Below, piece after piece: positions 35,101 to 43,145 of a DNA stretch of 64,000 nt. How positions within the stretch are numbered: the first letter of the stretch is position 1; each line of letters starts with the position of its first letter. Under the pieces are notes generated by a model that was not told the origin of the DNA, ran no database searches, and saw only the letters and a list, made by a program, of their open reading frames with translations. The stretch is from contig NZ_LBIC01000009.1 of NCBI RefSeq assembly GCF_001005725.1, positions 310,001 through 374,000 on the forward strand. The letters run 5' to 3'. This stretch comes from Sphingobium chungbukense (lineage in GTDB: Bacteria > Pseudomonadota > Alphaproteobacteria > Sphingomonadales > Sphingomonadaceae). The translations under genes were made by a program, and so were the position numbers.

Positions 35101-35182
35101 CCGACGGCGAAGCGTGAGCGGGATCGAAAGCCGCCAGGAGCAGCAGTACCGACGCACAGGCTCCGCTTAATCCACGAACCAT
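32132..35182 (-). CDS. Secreted tandem beta-helix (GH55/pectate-lyase-3-like) protein with C-terminal propeller
   Basis: 1,016 residues. After a signal peptide (MVRGLSGACASVLLLLAAF) there are two pectate-lyase-3-type beta-helix units: DGRADDSAAIQEAIDKAA...GVRIFGIG (from ~35) and GAKGDNSSDDTAAIQKAIDSH (from ~385). This tandem layout resembles GH55 beta-1,3-glucanases. From ~715 a propeller-like part follows (GALYFIDRHFQRIWRWS, GRVYIANGQVFVHAPDGKEIGRI), like SMP-30/NHL proteins. ATG at 35182 sits 7 bp after GGAG. Paralog of the 38341-41370 product; the substrate is presumably a glycan. Catalytic residues cannot be assigned. Confidence 0.75.
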   Translation of the reverse strand: MVRGLSGACASVLLLLAAFDPAHASPSVYATAPDEPGAVTVSGVGDGRADDSAAIQEAIDKAAEKGGGGIVFLPAGTYRISRTIFLWPGVRIFGIGEQRPVILLGANTPGFQRGVAHMLIFAGGRRERDPKDSRPVAFPPPGSVPLNKDVPDANPGTFYSALGNIDFRILGGNPAATAIRFHSAQHSFVSHADFDIGSGLAGLYHVANEAEDLHFRGGRYGILAEKTSPAWPFALVDATFEGQRDAAIREHEAGLTLVNVAIRDTPVGIEIDRGYGDWLWGQDVRFENVSKAGVIISNEKNVYTQIGFQNVLAENTPVFARFRESGRTVTGRGAAYKVTSFTHGLTLPGLGRMGEYRTDMQAEGLSALPAPSAPAIRALPPVSDWVSVRSLGAKGDNSSDDTAAIQKAIDSHRVVYLPTGFYKVSDTLRLRADTVLLGLHPSLTQIVLPDGAPAWQGVGAPRALVESAQGGDAIVAGLGLNSNGANPRATALLWMAGANSMVNDVKFQGGHGTNLYDGSRANPYNNNATADPDASRRWDGQYASLWVTRGGGGTFANIWSPSTFAHPGILISDTETPGRLIQASVEHHVRTEIGLNRVANWELLAPQTEGEAGESGDAVALEIRDSRNILVANFHGYRVTRTRKPAPAAVTLTNSQDIRFRNVHVNGESGLGTCDENGCATFLRLTKFPFENAIRDVTHGIDVREREFAVLDVPARPEPVVPSTFLGAKVEKLAEDFHSIGGGAVDAKGALYFIDRHFQRIWRWSDDRRLEIVRDAALDPVNLTLDRSGNLLVLSSYGRNGTVYSFKPGTPDTELTVIQPTTSVPRTGTATVLPVNWWNNGEFKDQIDPKSYQFTTLSEMFARDMALPKAREYVSPDGSIVLPAWRIFAQGPSDHRGLRFSDSLDSYGFIQGKPGERVYLTNGSENRTYSGKVGSGGTITELRPFAERGGEGVTTDAQGRVYIANGQVFVHAPDGKEIGRIDVPERPLQLLFGGPDGRTLYILTHHALYAARIGDG

Positions 35183-35204
35183 CGACATACTCCGGTAACA
35201 AGAC

Positions 35205-35228
35205 GTCCCGGCCGGTGAAGGCCGGGAC
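35205..35228. terminator. 9-bp hairpin between TonB receptor and beta-helix genes
   Basis: GTCCCGGCC / GGCCGGGAC with 6-nt loop in the 70-bp gap after the receptor stop on the minus strand. There is no strong T-run; it may attenuate or stabilise. Confidence 0.45.
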
Positions 35229-35252
35229 GAGGAGGGGGAAAGAAAGGCAGGA

Positions 35253-38201
35253 TCAGAAGTTGAAGCGTATCCCCGCGCGGTAGATGCGGCCCAGCGTATC
35301 ATAAAGCGCCGGGTTGATGTCGAGGCCGGTATTGGTCTGCGGCGCGGGCACCGGGTCCTTGTCGAACAGATTGTCGACCTTGCCATAGATGGTCAGGCTG
35401 TCGCCGATCTTGAAGGTCGCACCGATGTCGACATAGAAGGCGCCCTTCATCTTGTTATAGTCGATCGTCGGATGGTTCGTCGTCGAGGTCGGGCAGGACG
35501 ACTGGCAGACGACATATTGATTGCCGAAGGTGCCGTCGCTGATCCAGCGTTCCTGCACGGTCAAGCTGAACCGGCCGCTGTCATAGGTCTGTACCGCCAG
35601 CCATTTCCAGTCCGGCGTATTGCCGTTGTTCGCGCCCGCCTGATCGACCGGATCGACGCCGGCGATGCCCGCATTGACGATGAACTTGCGGATATGCGTG
35701 CCCAGCGCGCGCACCGTGAAGCTGCCCGGCAGGCCCAGCGGCTGCTGCCACTGATAGCTTGCCTCGATATCGAAGCCGCTCGTCTTCCAGGAGGCGAGGT
35801 TGAAGGGCTGGACGTTGACGAAATTGGTGCCCTGCGCCCCGTCGAGCTGGAAGCCGCCGCAGAAGGCCTGATTGCCCTCGAAGCAGAAGCGGACGATCTG
35901 GTCGGCCGAGAGGGTGGAGACGACGCCGTTCAGCTTGATATTGTAATAGTCGAACGACAGGCTGAGCCCCGGTAGCCAGGACGGCCGCGACAGGACGATG
36001 CCCAGTTCGGTGTTGCGTGCGACTTCAGGCTTGAGGTTGGTGTTGCCGATCGTGTTCTGGAACACCTGCACCGCTTGGTTGCGGAAGGGATCGTTGAAGT
36101 TGGGGAGCGTCGTCACCGTCGGCGCCGCGAACAGTTCCGACAGGTTGGGCGCGCGCACGTCGCGCGACGTCACCGCGCGCAGGCGGATGCCGTCGAGCGG
36201 CGTGTCCCAGGTGCCGCCGACCTTCCACGTCCAGACCGTGCCCGACGTGCTGTAATGGGTGACGCGCGCCGCGCCGTTCAGGTTCGCGCGGCCCATGGAG
36301 TCGCTGTTGATCAGCGGCAGGTCGACTTCCAGATAGCCTTCCCACACATCATATTTGCCGTGGCCATTCTTGTAATTGCCCGCCGCCCAATTGCTGCCCT
36401 GCGCGGAATTGAGCAGCGGATCGGCCGGATAGTCCTCGCTGTTCGGGCTGATCGCCGAGACGCCCGCGCCATAGGGGTCGGCGTTCACGCGATAATATTC
36501 GCGGCGATATTCGCCACCGAACGCGACCGACACCGGCCCCGCCCACAGGTCGAACGGATTGCCCGAGAAATTGAGGCTGGCGACGTCCTGCGTCAGCTTC
36601 GTGTGCTGGAACGGTCCGTTTTCGTGGGGCGCGACATAAGCGAGCGCCGCCGACGATGGGGCGAAGCCGCCGAAGACGTTGATGGGCTGGCACCCCGCCG
36701 CCCGCGCGGCCGGATCGGCGCAGACGATCGCGCCGTTGAGCGTGATCGCATTGGTCGCGGCGACATAGCGGTTCTGGAGGACGATGTCCTGCACCCGGAT
36801 ATCGGAAATGGTGATGCCATGCTCATAATAGGCATCGTAATTCCAATCCGTCCCGGCCATGGCGAACTTGCCCTTGAGGCCGCCGACGAAGCGATATTGC
36901 CTGCGGTCGGTATGCACCCTGGGGTCGGGGAAGGCGCCGTTGCTGGTGCCGAAGCTGAACTGGGTGATGCCCGCCGTGGCGCAGCGGTCGCGGATGAGTT
37001 GCGGCAGGAAGGGATTGGCGCACTGGACGGTCAGGCTGGGCCGGTTATAGCCGGGGCTGGGCTGGTTGCTGGTCTTCACCTGCGCGACGTTGACCGAGAC
37101 ATAGGCTTCATTGTCGTCGGCAAAGTCGTAGCCGATCCGGGTATAGCCGTTGATCCGTTCCAGTGCCGATTTCAGCGAAGCGCCCGAACCCGGCGCCCCC
37201 GACAGGTCGCCGCCGACACAGAAGCTGTTGCCGCGGAAGCAGTTGGAAACCTGGCCGTTGCCGAGGGGCTGGCCGCCCGAGCCATAGTTGAAATTATAGG
37301 GCGTGCCGTTCTGGTCGAAGGCGATGCCCTGCAACGGCCCGTTGTTGATCAGGCCATAGCGCGCATATTGATAGGGCTGGGCATAGTCGCGATAGTTGAA
37401 TTGCGGCAGGCCGTTATTGGTCTGGCCCGTGTTCATCAGGGTCGTGGCGCGATACCAGTCGCGGCTGCCCGCCAGGTCGGTGCCGAAATCGCCCGGACCC
37501 ACGCCTTCCTCATGGTCATATTCGCCGCTCAGCACGACATGCAGGCGGTTGTCGAGGAAGGATTTGCCCCAGGCCGCCTGCACCAGGCCGGTTTCATCAT
37601 CGCCATATTTGGTGATGCTGCCCAATATATTGCCTTTGAACCCTTCGAACCGCGTATCGGTGATGAAGTTGACGACGCCGCCGACCGCGTCCGAGCCGTA
37701 GGAGGCAGACGCACCGCCCGTCACCACGTCGACGCGCTTCACCAGCAATTGCGGGAACATGCTGATGTCGGGAACGCCGGTCACGTTCGCACCGACGACG
37801 CGCTGGCCGTCGAGCAGCGTCAGCGTGCGGATCGGCTGGAGACCGCGCAGGGAGAAGGAACTGAGACCCTGCAACCCGCTCGACGTGCTGAACGTGCCGG
37901 TCGCGGCGCCGGTCGATCCCTGGAGCGAGGGCAGTTGCGCGATGGTGGTGAAGATATTGGGCTGCGCATTTTTGGCGATCTGCTCCTCGCCGATCACCGT
38001 GGTCGGCGTGGGCGCGTTGAAGCCGCTGGTGGTGATGCGCGATCCGGTGACGACGATGTCGGCATTGCCCGCGGGTGCCTGGCCGGTCGTTTCCGTCTGT
38101 GGCGCGCCCACTGCGGACGGCGCGGGCGTCTGGGCCCCCGCCACGCTGGCGAATGCCATCACGGCAAGGCTGACGCTGGCAAGCTGAATTGCGGCTTTCA
38201 T
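35253..38201 (-). CDS. Large TonB-dependent receptor of the glycan locus
   Basis: 982 residues. Signal peptide MKAAIQLASVSLAVMAFASVAGAQ, TonB box DIVVTGSRI, plug with LLVKRVDVVTGGASASYGSDAVGGVVNFI, and a barrel ending RAGIRFNF. The plug and length match the Caulobacter/sphingomonad receptors for oligosaccharides. It lies between two paralogous beta-helix/propeller genes on the same strand, so it probably takes up the products they release. The upstream region has a 15-bp inverted repeat. Confidence 0.92.
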   Translation of the reverse strand: MKAAIQLASVSLAVMAFASVAGAQTPAPSAVGAPQTETTGQAPAGNADIVVTGSRITTSGFNAPTPTTVIGEEQIAKNAQPNIFTTIAQLPSLQGSTGAATGTFSTSSGLQGLSSFSLRGLQPIRTLTLLDGQRVVGANVTGVPDISMFPQLLVKRVDVVTGGASASYGSDAVGGVVNFITDTRFEGFKGNILGSITKYGDDETGLVQAAWGKSFLDNRLHVVLSGEYDHEEGVGPGDFGTDLAGSRDWYRATTLMNTGQTNNGLPQFNYRDYAQPYQYARYGLINNGPLQGIAFDQNGTPYNFNYGSGGQPLGNGQVSNCFRGNSFCVGGDLSGAPGSGASLKSALERINGYTRIGYDFADDNEAYVSVNVAQVKTSNQPSPGYNRPSLTVQCANPFLPQLIRDRCATAGITQFSFGTSNGAFPDPRVHTDRRQYRFVGGLKGKFAMAGTDWNYDAYYEHGITISDIRVQDIVLQNRYVAATNAITLNGAIVCADPAARAAGCQPINVFGGFAPSSAALAYVAPHENGPFQHTKLTQDVASLNFSGNPFDLWAGPVSVAFGGEYRREYYRVNADPYGAGVSAISPNSEDYPADPLLNSAQGSNWAAGNYKNGHGKYDVWEGYLEVDLPLINSDSMGRANLNGAARVTHYSTSGTVWTWKVGGTWDTPLDGIRLRAVTSRDVRAPNLSELFAAPTVTTLPNFNDPFRNQAVQVFQNTIGNTNLKPEVARNTELGIVLSRPSWLPGLSLSFDYYNIKLNGVVSTLSADQIVRFCFEGNQAFCGGFQLDGAQGTNFVNVQPFNLASWKTSGFDIEASYQWQQPLGLPGSFTVRALGTHIRKFIVNAGIAGVDPVDQAGANNGNTPDWKWLAVQTYDSGRFSLTVQERWISDGTFGNQYVVCQSSCPTSTTNHPTIDYNKMKGAFYVDIGATFKIGDSLTIYGKVDNLFDKDPVPAPQTNTGLDINPALYDTLGRIYRAGIRFNF

Positions 38202-38294
38202 CGATCCATCCCCTTTTTTGTCCTTCGGCCGCCCTCCCGGCGCGGTCCGCGCCCATGGCGGGCGATCCCCTCAAGAATATCGTGACGCTCCGGC

Positions 38295-38328
38295 CGCCGC
38301 ACTTACGACATAGGTCGTAGGTGCGGCG
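38295..38328. promoter_or_regulatory. 15-bp inverted repeat upstream of the TonB receptor, shared operator candidate
   Basis: CGCCGCACTTACGAC / GTCGTAGGTGCGGCG, 4-nt loop ATAG, one mismatch. The inner 24 bp (38300-38323) match 19 of 24 bases of the site at 41431-41454. It lies about 95-125 bp upstream of the receptor ATG and just past the stop of the upstream paralog, so it could also act as a terminator. Confidence 0.5.
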
Positions 38329-38340
38329 GAGACACGCTTT

Positions 38341-41300
38341 TCAGGGCCTCGCGGCGTAAAGTGCATGGTGTGTCAGGATGAAGAGCGTGCGCCGGTCCGC
38401 GCCGCCGAACAGGATCTGCAAGGGACGCTCTGGCACGTCGATCCGCCCTGTTTCCTTGCCGTCCATATCGTAGACGAAGACTTGCCCGTTGGCGACATAG
38501 ACGCGGCCTTCTCCGTCGACCGCCACGCTTTCGCCGCCGCGATTGGTGAAGGGTTTGAGGTCGGTCAGCGCGCCGCCCGCGCCGATCCTGCCGCTATAGG
38601 TGATATTCTCCGATCCGTTGGTGACGAACAGCCGCTCCCCCTGTTTGCCGCCGACCAGTCCGTTCGCGTTGAGGCTGTCGGACCAGCGCCAGCCGGTATG
38701 ATCCGTCGGCCCTTGCTGCCATACGCGGAACGCAGGCAGCGACAGGCTGCCGTCGGGGGAAACATATTCGCGGCTCTTGGCCGTGCCCGCGTCACGCGCG
38801 AACATGTCCGCCAGCGTCGTGAATTCATGGCTTTTATGATCGAGCTGGTCGCGGAATTCGCCATTGTTCCACCAATTGACCGGCAGCAGCGTCTTGGCGC
38901 CCGAAGATGCACGAACCGGCGTTGGTTCGATCAGCGTGAACCGGTCCTTGGGCCCGTCGGGATCGAAGGAATAGACACCCGCCTTGGCGCCGAGCGAAGA
39001 GAGCACCAGCACATGGCCGGACGCGTCGATCGCCAGATTGACCGGATCGAGCGCATGGTCGCGCACCACCTCCAACCCCTTGCCCTCGCTCCAGCGATGG
39101 ATGCGCTGGAACCGCCGGTCGATGAAATACAGCGCCCCCCTGGCATCGACCGCTGCGCCGGAAATCGACCAGAAACCGTCCTCCAGCTTCTCGACCTTCG
39201 TGCTGCCGGGGGTCGGCGCGGGAATGGAACTGCCTGCCGGTCCGATGTCCAGACTGGCGAATTCGCGCTCGCGCACGAAAAGCTTGCGCGTCACATCCTC
39301 TATCGCATTGTCGAACGGATATTTGCTCGCCCGCAGGAAGGTGCCGCAGCCCTCGTCATCGCAGGTCGCAAAGCCGCTTTCGGCGTTGATGTGGACGTTG
39401 CGGAAGCGGATGTCGCCCGAATTGGTCAGCCTGACCGCGCTCTTTTCCGGCGCGTAAGTGCGCGTCACGCGATAGCCATGATAGTTGGCGAACAGCAGAT
39501 TGCTGGAATTGCGGATGTCGAGCGAGATGGCGTCGGGGCCGTCGCCCACTTCCTGCTCGGTCTGGGGCGCCAGAAACTCCCAATTATGCACATTGTCGAG
39601 GACGAATTCGTTACGGGCATGATGCTCGACCGACATTTCATAGACATGGCCGGGCGTATTGGTGTCGGTGACGTAGAAACCGGCCTGCGCGAAGCTGTTC
39701 GGACTCCACACGTCGACGAAGGTGCCGCCGCCCCCGTCCGTGACCCAGATGCTGGGATATTGCGCGTCCAGCCGGTCGTCGGTGACCGGGTCGCCGGTAT
39801 GGACCCGCAGGCTGCCGAGCATGGTGCCATCGGCGGTGGGTGTGCCGCCGCCGCCCATGATCTTGACGTCGTCCACCAGACTGTTTTCGCCGGACCGCCA
39901 CAGCAGGGCGGACGCGCGCGGGTTCACCCGGCCGGTGAAGAGGCCGAGGCCCGAAAGGATATTGTCGCCGCTCTTGGGGCTTTCCAGGATGGGCAGCACG
40001 GGGCCAAGGCCCGCATGGGCCGGGTTGTTGTCGGGAATATAGAGCTGGGTGATCGCCGGGTGCAGGCCGATCAGCACGCTGTCCGGTCGCAGTTTCAGCC
40101 GGTCGGTGACCTTGTAGAAGCCGGTCGGGAAATAGAGGATGCGGTGGCTGTCTATGGCCTTCTGGAGCGCCGCGGTGTCGTCCGCCTTGCCGTCGCCCAC
40201 TGCCCCCAGGGTGCGGACATTGACCCATTGCGCCATGTCGGGAAGGTCGCGAATGGCGGGCGCTCGCGGCGCGGGCATGGCGGGCAGCGGCTGGATGTCC
40301 GCCTCGGTCCGGTACTCGCCCATCCGGCCGAGCGCGGGCACGGCAAGACCGTAGGAGAAGGATGCGACCCTATAGGCCTTGCCCTTGCCGTTGACCGCTT
40401 GCCCGCTGTCGCGGAACCGGGCGAAGACCGGGCTGTTCACCGCCAGCGCATTGTCGAAGCCGATCTGGGTGAAGACATTCTTCTCTTTGGAGATGACGAC
40501 GCCCGCCTTCGACACATTTTCGAAGCGCACATCCTTGCCCCAGAGGCTGTCGCTGTAACCCCGGTCGATCTCTATCCCCACCGGCGTGTTGCGGATGGCG
40601 ACGTTGACCAGCGTGAGGTCGACCTCATGCTCGCGGATCGCCGCGTCGCGTTGCCCGTCGAAGCTCGAATCGAGCAGGGTGAACTGCCAGGCGGGGGAGG
40701 TTTTTTCGGAAACGATGCCGTATCGGCCGCCCTGGAAATGGACATTCTCCATGACGTTTCCGGCTTGGTAGACCCCGGCGAAGGCGGACCCCAGGCGGAA
40801 GTCCATATGGCTGAGGAAGGCATGCTGCGCCATGCGGAAACGCACGCCTGCCGCCGCCGGATTGCCCGCGCCGATCTCTATGTCGACATTGCTCATCGCC
40901 GAATAGAAAGTGCCCGAATTGGCGTCGCGGACGATCTTCTCGCGCGGCACGACGGTGGGGACGGGAACCGGCACCTGGCCGACATTATATTGGTCGCCTC
41001 CGGCAAAGACGATCATCGTCGACACGCCCTGCTGGAAGCCCGGCGTGTTGGCGGCGAGCAGGATCACCGGGCGCGTCGGCCCCACGCCGTAGATGCGCAC
41101 GCCCGGCGGGACGATCAGGCTGCGGGTGATGCGATAGCGGCCAGACGGCAGGAAGACGATGCCATGCCCGGTTCGGTCTCGCGCCTTGTCGATCGCCTGC
41201 TGGATGGCATCGCCATCGTCGCTTCGCCCGTCTCCCTTCGCCTTCACGGTCACGGCATGGGGCTCATCGGGAGCCACCGGAAAGACGGACTGACCCGCTG

Positions 41301-41370
41301 CCCGGGCGTCGCCTGCCCCGGCAAGAGCCGTCGCCGCCAACAAGACGGCCATCATGCCGCGTCCGATCAT
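38341..41370 (-). CDS. Secreted tandem beta-helix/propeller protein, paralog
   Basis: 1,009 residues with the same plan as 32132-35182: signal peptide (MAVLLAATALAGAGDARA), first beta-helix (DGRSDDGDAIQQAIDKA, GVRIYGVGPTRPVILLAANTPGFQ), second unit from ~380 (GAVGDGKADDTAALQKAIDSH) and propeller from ~715 (GALYFIDRRFQRIHRWS, GRVYVANGQVFVYDMDGKETGRI). The two proteins share long identical stretches, indicating tandem duplication around the receptor gene. It is first in the five-gene minus-strand series and carries the shared palindrome in its promoter. Substrate unknown. Confidence 0.75.
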   Translation of the reverse strand: MIGRGMMAVLLAATALAGAGDARAAGQSVFPVAPDEPHAVTVKAKGDGRSDDGDAIQQAIDKARDRTGHGIVFLPSGRYRITRSLIVPPGVRIYGVGPTRPVILLAANTPGFQQGVSTMIVFAGGDQYNVGQVPVPVPTVVPREKIVRDANSGTFYSAMSNVDIEIGAGNPAAAGVRFRMAQHAFLSHMDFRLGSAFAGVYQAGNVMENVHFQGGRYGIVSEKTSPAWQFTLLDSSFDGQRDAAIREHEVDLTLVNVAIRNTPVGIEIDRGYSDSLWGKDVRFENVSKAGVVISKEKNVFTQIGFDNALAVNSPVFARFRDSGQAVNGKGKAYRVASFSYGLAVPALGRMGEYRTEADIQPLPAMPAPRAPAIRDLPDMAQWVNVRTLGAVGDGKADDTAALQKAIDSHRILYFPTGFYKVTDRLKLRPDSVLIGLHPAITQLYIPDNNPAHAGLGPVLPILESPKSGDNILSGLGLFTGRVNPRASALLWRSGENSLVDDVKIMGGGGTPTADGTMLGSLRVHTGDPVTDDRLDAQYPSIWVTDGGGGTFVDVWSPNSFAQAGFYVTDTNTPGHVYEMSVEHHARNEFVLDNVHNWEFLAPQTEQEVGDGPDAISLDIRNSSNLLFANYHGYRVTRTYAPEKSAVRLTNSGDIRFRNVHINAESGFATCDDEGCGTFLRASKYPFDNAIEDVTRKLFVREREFASLDIGPAGSSIPAPTPGSTKVEKLEDGFWSISGAAVDARGALYFIDRRFQRIHRWSEGKGLEVVRDHALDPVNLAIDASGHVLVLSSLGAKAGVYSFDPDGPKDRFTLIEPTPVRASSGAKTLLPVNWWNNGEFRDQLDHKSHEFTTLADMFARDAGTAKSREYVSPDGSLSLPAFRVWQQGPTDHTGWRWSDSLNANGLVGGKQGERLFVTNGSENITYSGRIGAGGALTDLKPFTNRGGESVAVDGEGRVYVANGQVFVYDMDGKETGRIDVPERPLQILFGGADRRTLFILTHHALYAARP

Positions 41371-41430
41371 AGCCGCACCTTCCGCTTATCCTTCATCACC
41401 TGCATGGCTAAAGTGTGGAACAGGCGCTGG

Positions 41431-41454
41431 CACTTGCGACGAAGGTCGTAGTTT
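41431..41454. promoter_or_regulatory. Second copy of the palindromic promoter motif
   Basis: Contains CACTTGCGAC-GA-AGGTCGTAG, about 60-85 bp upstream of the beta-helix paralog's start and 45 bp before the divergent gluconokinase gene. Nineteen of 24 positions match the motif at 38300-38323. The core CGAC-nn-AGGTCG is palindromic, so one dimeric regulator could control both genes. Confidence 0.5.
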
Positions 41455-41497
41455 CATGGGCGTGGCGGTCCTCCTATAGCGATGCGAAATCAACGCG

Positions 41498-42067
41498 ATG
41501 CCGAGCGCGTCGCTCGTCCGCGAGAAAGCCGCCTTGTTACCTTCTCTCGATCCTGTTCCGGCGTCGCCCCTTGCCATCATCGTCATGGGAGTGAGTGGCT
41601 GCGGCAAATCGACCCTTGGCGCGCTCCTGGCGCAGGCGCTGGACTGCCCCTTTCTGGAAGGCGACAGCTTTCATTCGCCCGAAGCCGTGGCCAAGATGCG
41701 CGGCGGTCGCGCCCTGACGGACGAGGATCGCTGGCCCTGGCTGGACCGCGTGGGAAAGGCCGCCGCCGATAGAGCTGCCGCGCAGGGCATGACGGTCGCC
41801 GCCTGTTCGGCCTTGCGGCGGAGCTATCGCGACCGGCTGCGCGGCGCGATCGGGGTTCCCGTGCGTTTCATCCTGCTGGAGAACAGCCGGGAGAAGCTGC
41901 TGGCGCGGCTGGGGGACCGGTCCGGCCACTATATGCCCGCCAGCCTGCTCGACAGTCAGTTCGCTACATTGGAACGGCCCTTGCCCGAAGAGCAGGTTCT
42001 GATCCTCAACACGGATGACGCGCCCGATCTTTTGCGCGATGCAGCCTTGCGCTGGCTAGGGCGATAG
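41498..42067 (+). CDS. gntK: Gluconokinase
   Basis: 189 residues. P-loop GVSGCGKSTLG, then EGDSFHSPEAVAKMRGGRALTDEDRWPWLDRV, AACSALRRSYRDRLR and the HYMPASLLDSQFATLE segment are diagnostic of GntK, which phosphorylates D-gluconate to 6-phosphogluconate. An internal start nearer the P-loop would leave no room for beta 1. The GntR regulator and the GntP permease are nearby, although a foreign-looking gene intervenes. Divergent from the beta-helix paralog. Confidence 0.92.
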   Translation: MPSASLVREKAALLPSLDPVPASPLAIIVMGVSGCGKSTLGALLAQALDCPFLEGDSFHSPEAVAKMRGGRALTDEDRWPWLDRVGKAAADRAAAQGMTVAACSALRRSYRDRLRGAIGVPVRFILLENSREKLLARLGDRSGHYMPASLLDSQFATLERPLPEEQVLILNTDDAPDLLRDAALRWLGR

Positions 42068-42194
42068 CGAGACTGCGGTTATGGGTGGTTTCCGGTTTGG
42101 CAGCTTCCGGCTAAATTCTCTACGAAGCGGCTTCTCCGGATACGCCGACAAAACGGACATTGACGGTCCCGCAACTGCACCTCACCATGCCCAC

Positions 42195-42725
42195 ATGAGA
42201 CGATCGCTTCGAGGAATTGCCATAGCATCAGTGCTGTTTACGCTTGCGTGCTCGAATGGGCAGGCGACCAGTGCTCCAGCGACCGGAACTGAAAGCGAAA
42301 ATTCTGCGACCTCTATAGCAGCCGTGCCGTTGGCTGGCCGCGTGACCGATGCGGCTCATGTCCTATCGCCCCAAGAGCGGGTTAACCTGAGTGACAGGCT
42401 AGCGAAGCTAGAGCAGAAAACGCAGCATCAACTGGTTGTCGTGACAGTGTCCTCGCTCGGTGGACGCGATGTTGCCAATTACACGAGAGACTTAGCGAAC
42501 AGCTGGGGAATTGGGCGCAAAGGCCATAATGATGGCGTGGTTCTTCTTGTCGCACCGAATGAGCGCAAGGTCCGAATAGCTGTTGGCTATGGCTTCGAGA
42601 AGCGACTGTCTGATGGGGCCTGCCAACAAATTATCGATCAGAAAATCCTTCCGAGCTTCCGGAAAGGAGATCTCTCCGGCGGCATTAAAGCGGGCACGGA
42701 TGCGTTGATTACCCTCTTGGAATAG
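42195..42725 (+). CDS. TPM-domain (TLP18.3/Psb32-like) lipoprotein
   Basis: 176 residues from MRRSLRG. The lipobox SVLFTLAC is followed by a TPM domain: GRVTDAAHVLSPQERVNLSDRLAKLEQKTQHQLVVVTV, NWGIG-like SWGIGRKGHNDGVVLLVA, VRIAVGYGFE and IIDQKILPSFRKGDLSGGI. Such domains are membrane-tethered and of uncertain function (phosphatase-like or repair-related). The earlier in-frame ATG at 42081 lacks a signal peptide. Codon use (AGA, ATA, TCA) is distinctly less GC-rich than that of all neighbours, suggesting horizontal acquisition. Confidence 0.8.
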   Translation: MRRSLRGIAIASVLFTLACSNGQATSAPATGTESENSATSIAAVPLAGRVTDAAHVLSPQERVNLSDRLAKLEQKTQHQLVVVTVSSLGGRDVANYTRDLANSWGIGRKGHNDGVVLLVAPNERKVRIAVGYGFEKRLSDGACQQIIDQKILPSFRKGDLSGGIKAGTDALITLLE

Positions 42726-43145
42726 TGCCCGCTCCCCCCAACCTTTGTTACGTTGCCCCCCGCTGACAGATCATTGCTAGCTGCCGGTCGTTAAGCGAAT
42801 CTGATCCCGCTAAGCGACCGCTTCCGGATTGCGCCGAATACGGCTGGAATGACCATGGTTGGTCGCTTTCAGACCCCCCTTCCATCATTGGACCTTGAAG
42901 CTGGAGACGGGCTGAGCATCATGCGTAACCCAAAGGCCACAGCATTCAAAAAAAACATCCTATTTCTCTGACAGGACGGGATTGAGCCTGTCCTATTGCG
43001 CGCCAGCGGGCCTATCCCGCAGCCCTCTTTGAAACGTCGGGCAGATCCTCACCACGCCTACGCGCGCCCAGGCACGCGCGCGCATACACTGTGAATTTCG
43101 GCCGAAAGTCGCCGATATCGGCCATAAACTCAATCGCAACGCGCT
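42726..43145. other. 420-bp intergenic region with no gene
   Basis: No convincing ORF. Base composition near the left is mixed; near 43060 there is an alternating GCGC tract (CACGCGCGCGCATAC). At the right end a fragment GCGCTCTAAG, as in the convergent repeats, overlaps the GntR-type gene's TAG. It may be scar sequence from insertion of the lipoprotein gene. Confidence 0.5.

Noticed and set aside
32912..41451. Very long open frames on the plus strand opposite the beta-helix and TonB genes (for example 36075-38285 and 38365-41451)
   Set aside because: They are antisense shadows of GC-rich genes: Arg/Gly/Ala-rich low-complexity translations with no domain, while the minus strand encodes recognisable proteins with signal peptides.
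43081..43145. GCGC-rich tract considered as a recombination site or tRNA fragment
   Set aside because: No cloverleaf or attachment-site symmetry could be drawn; it only resembles alternating purine-pyrimidine sequence.
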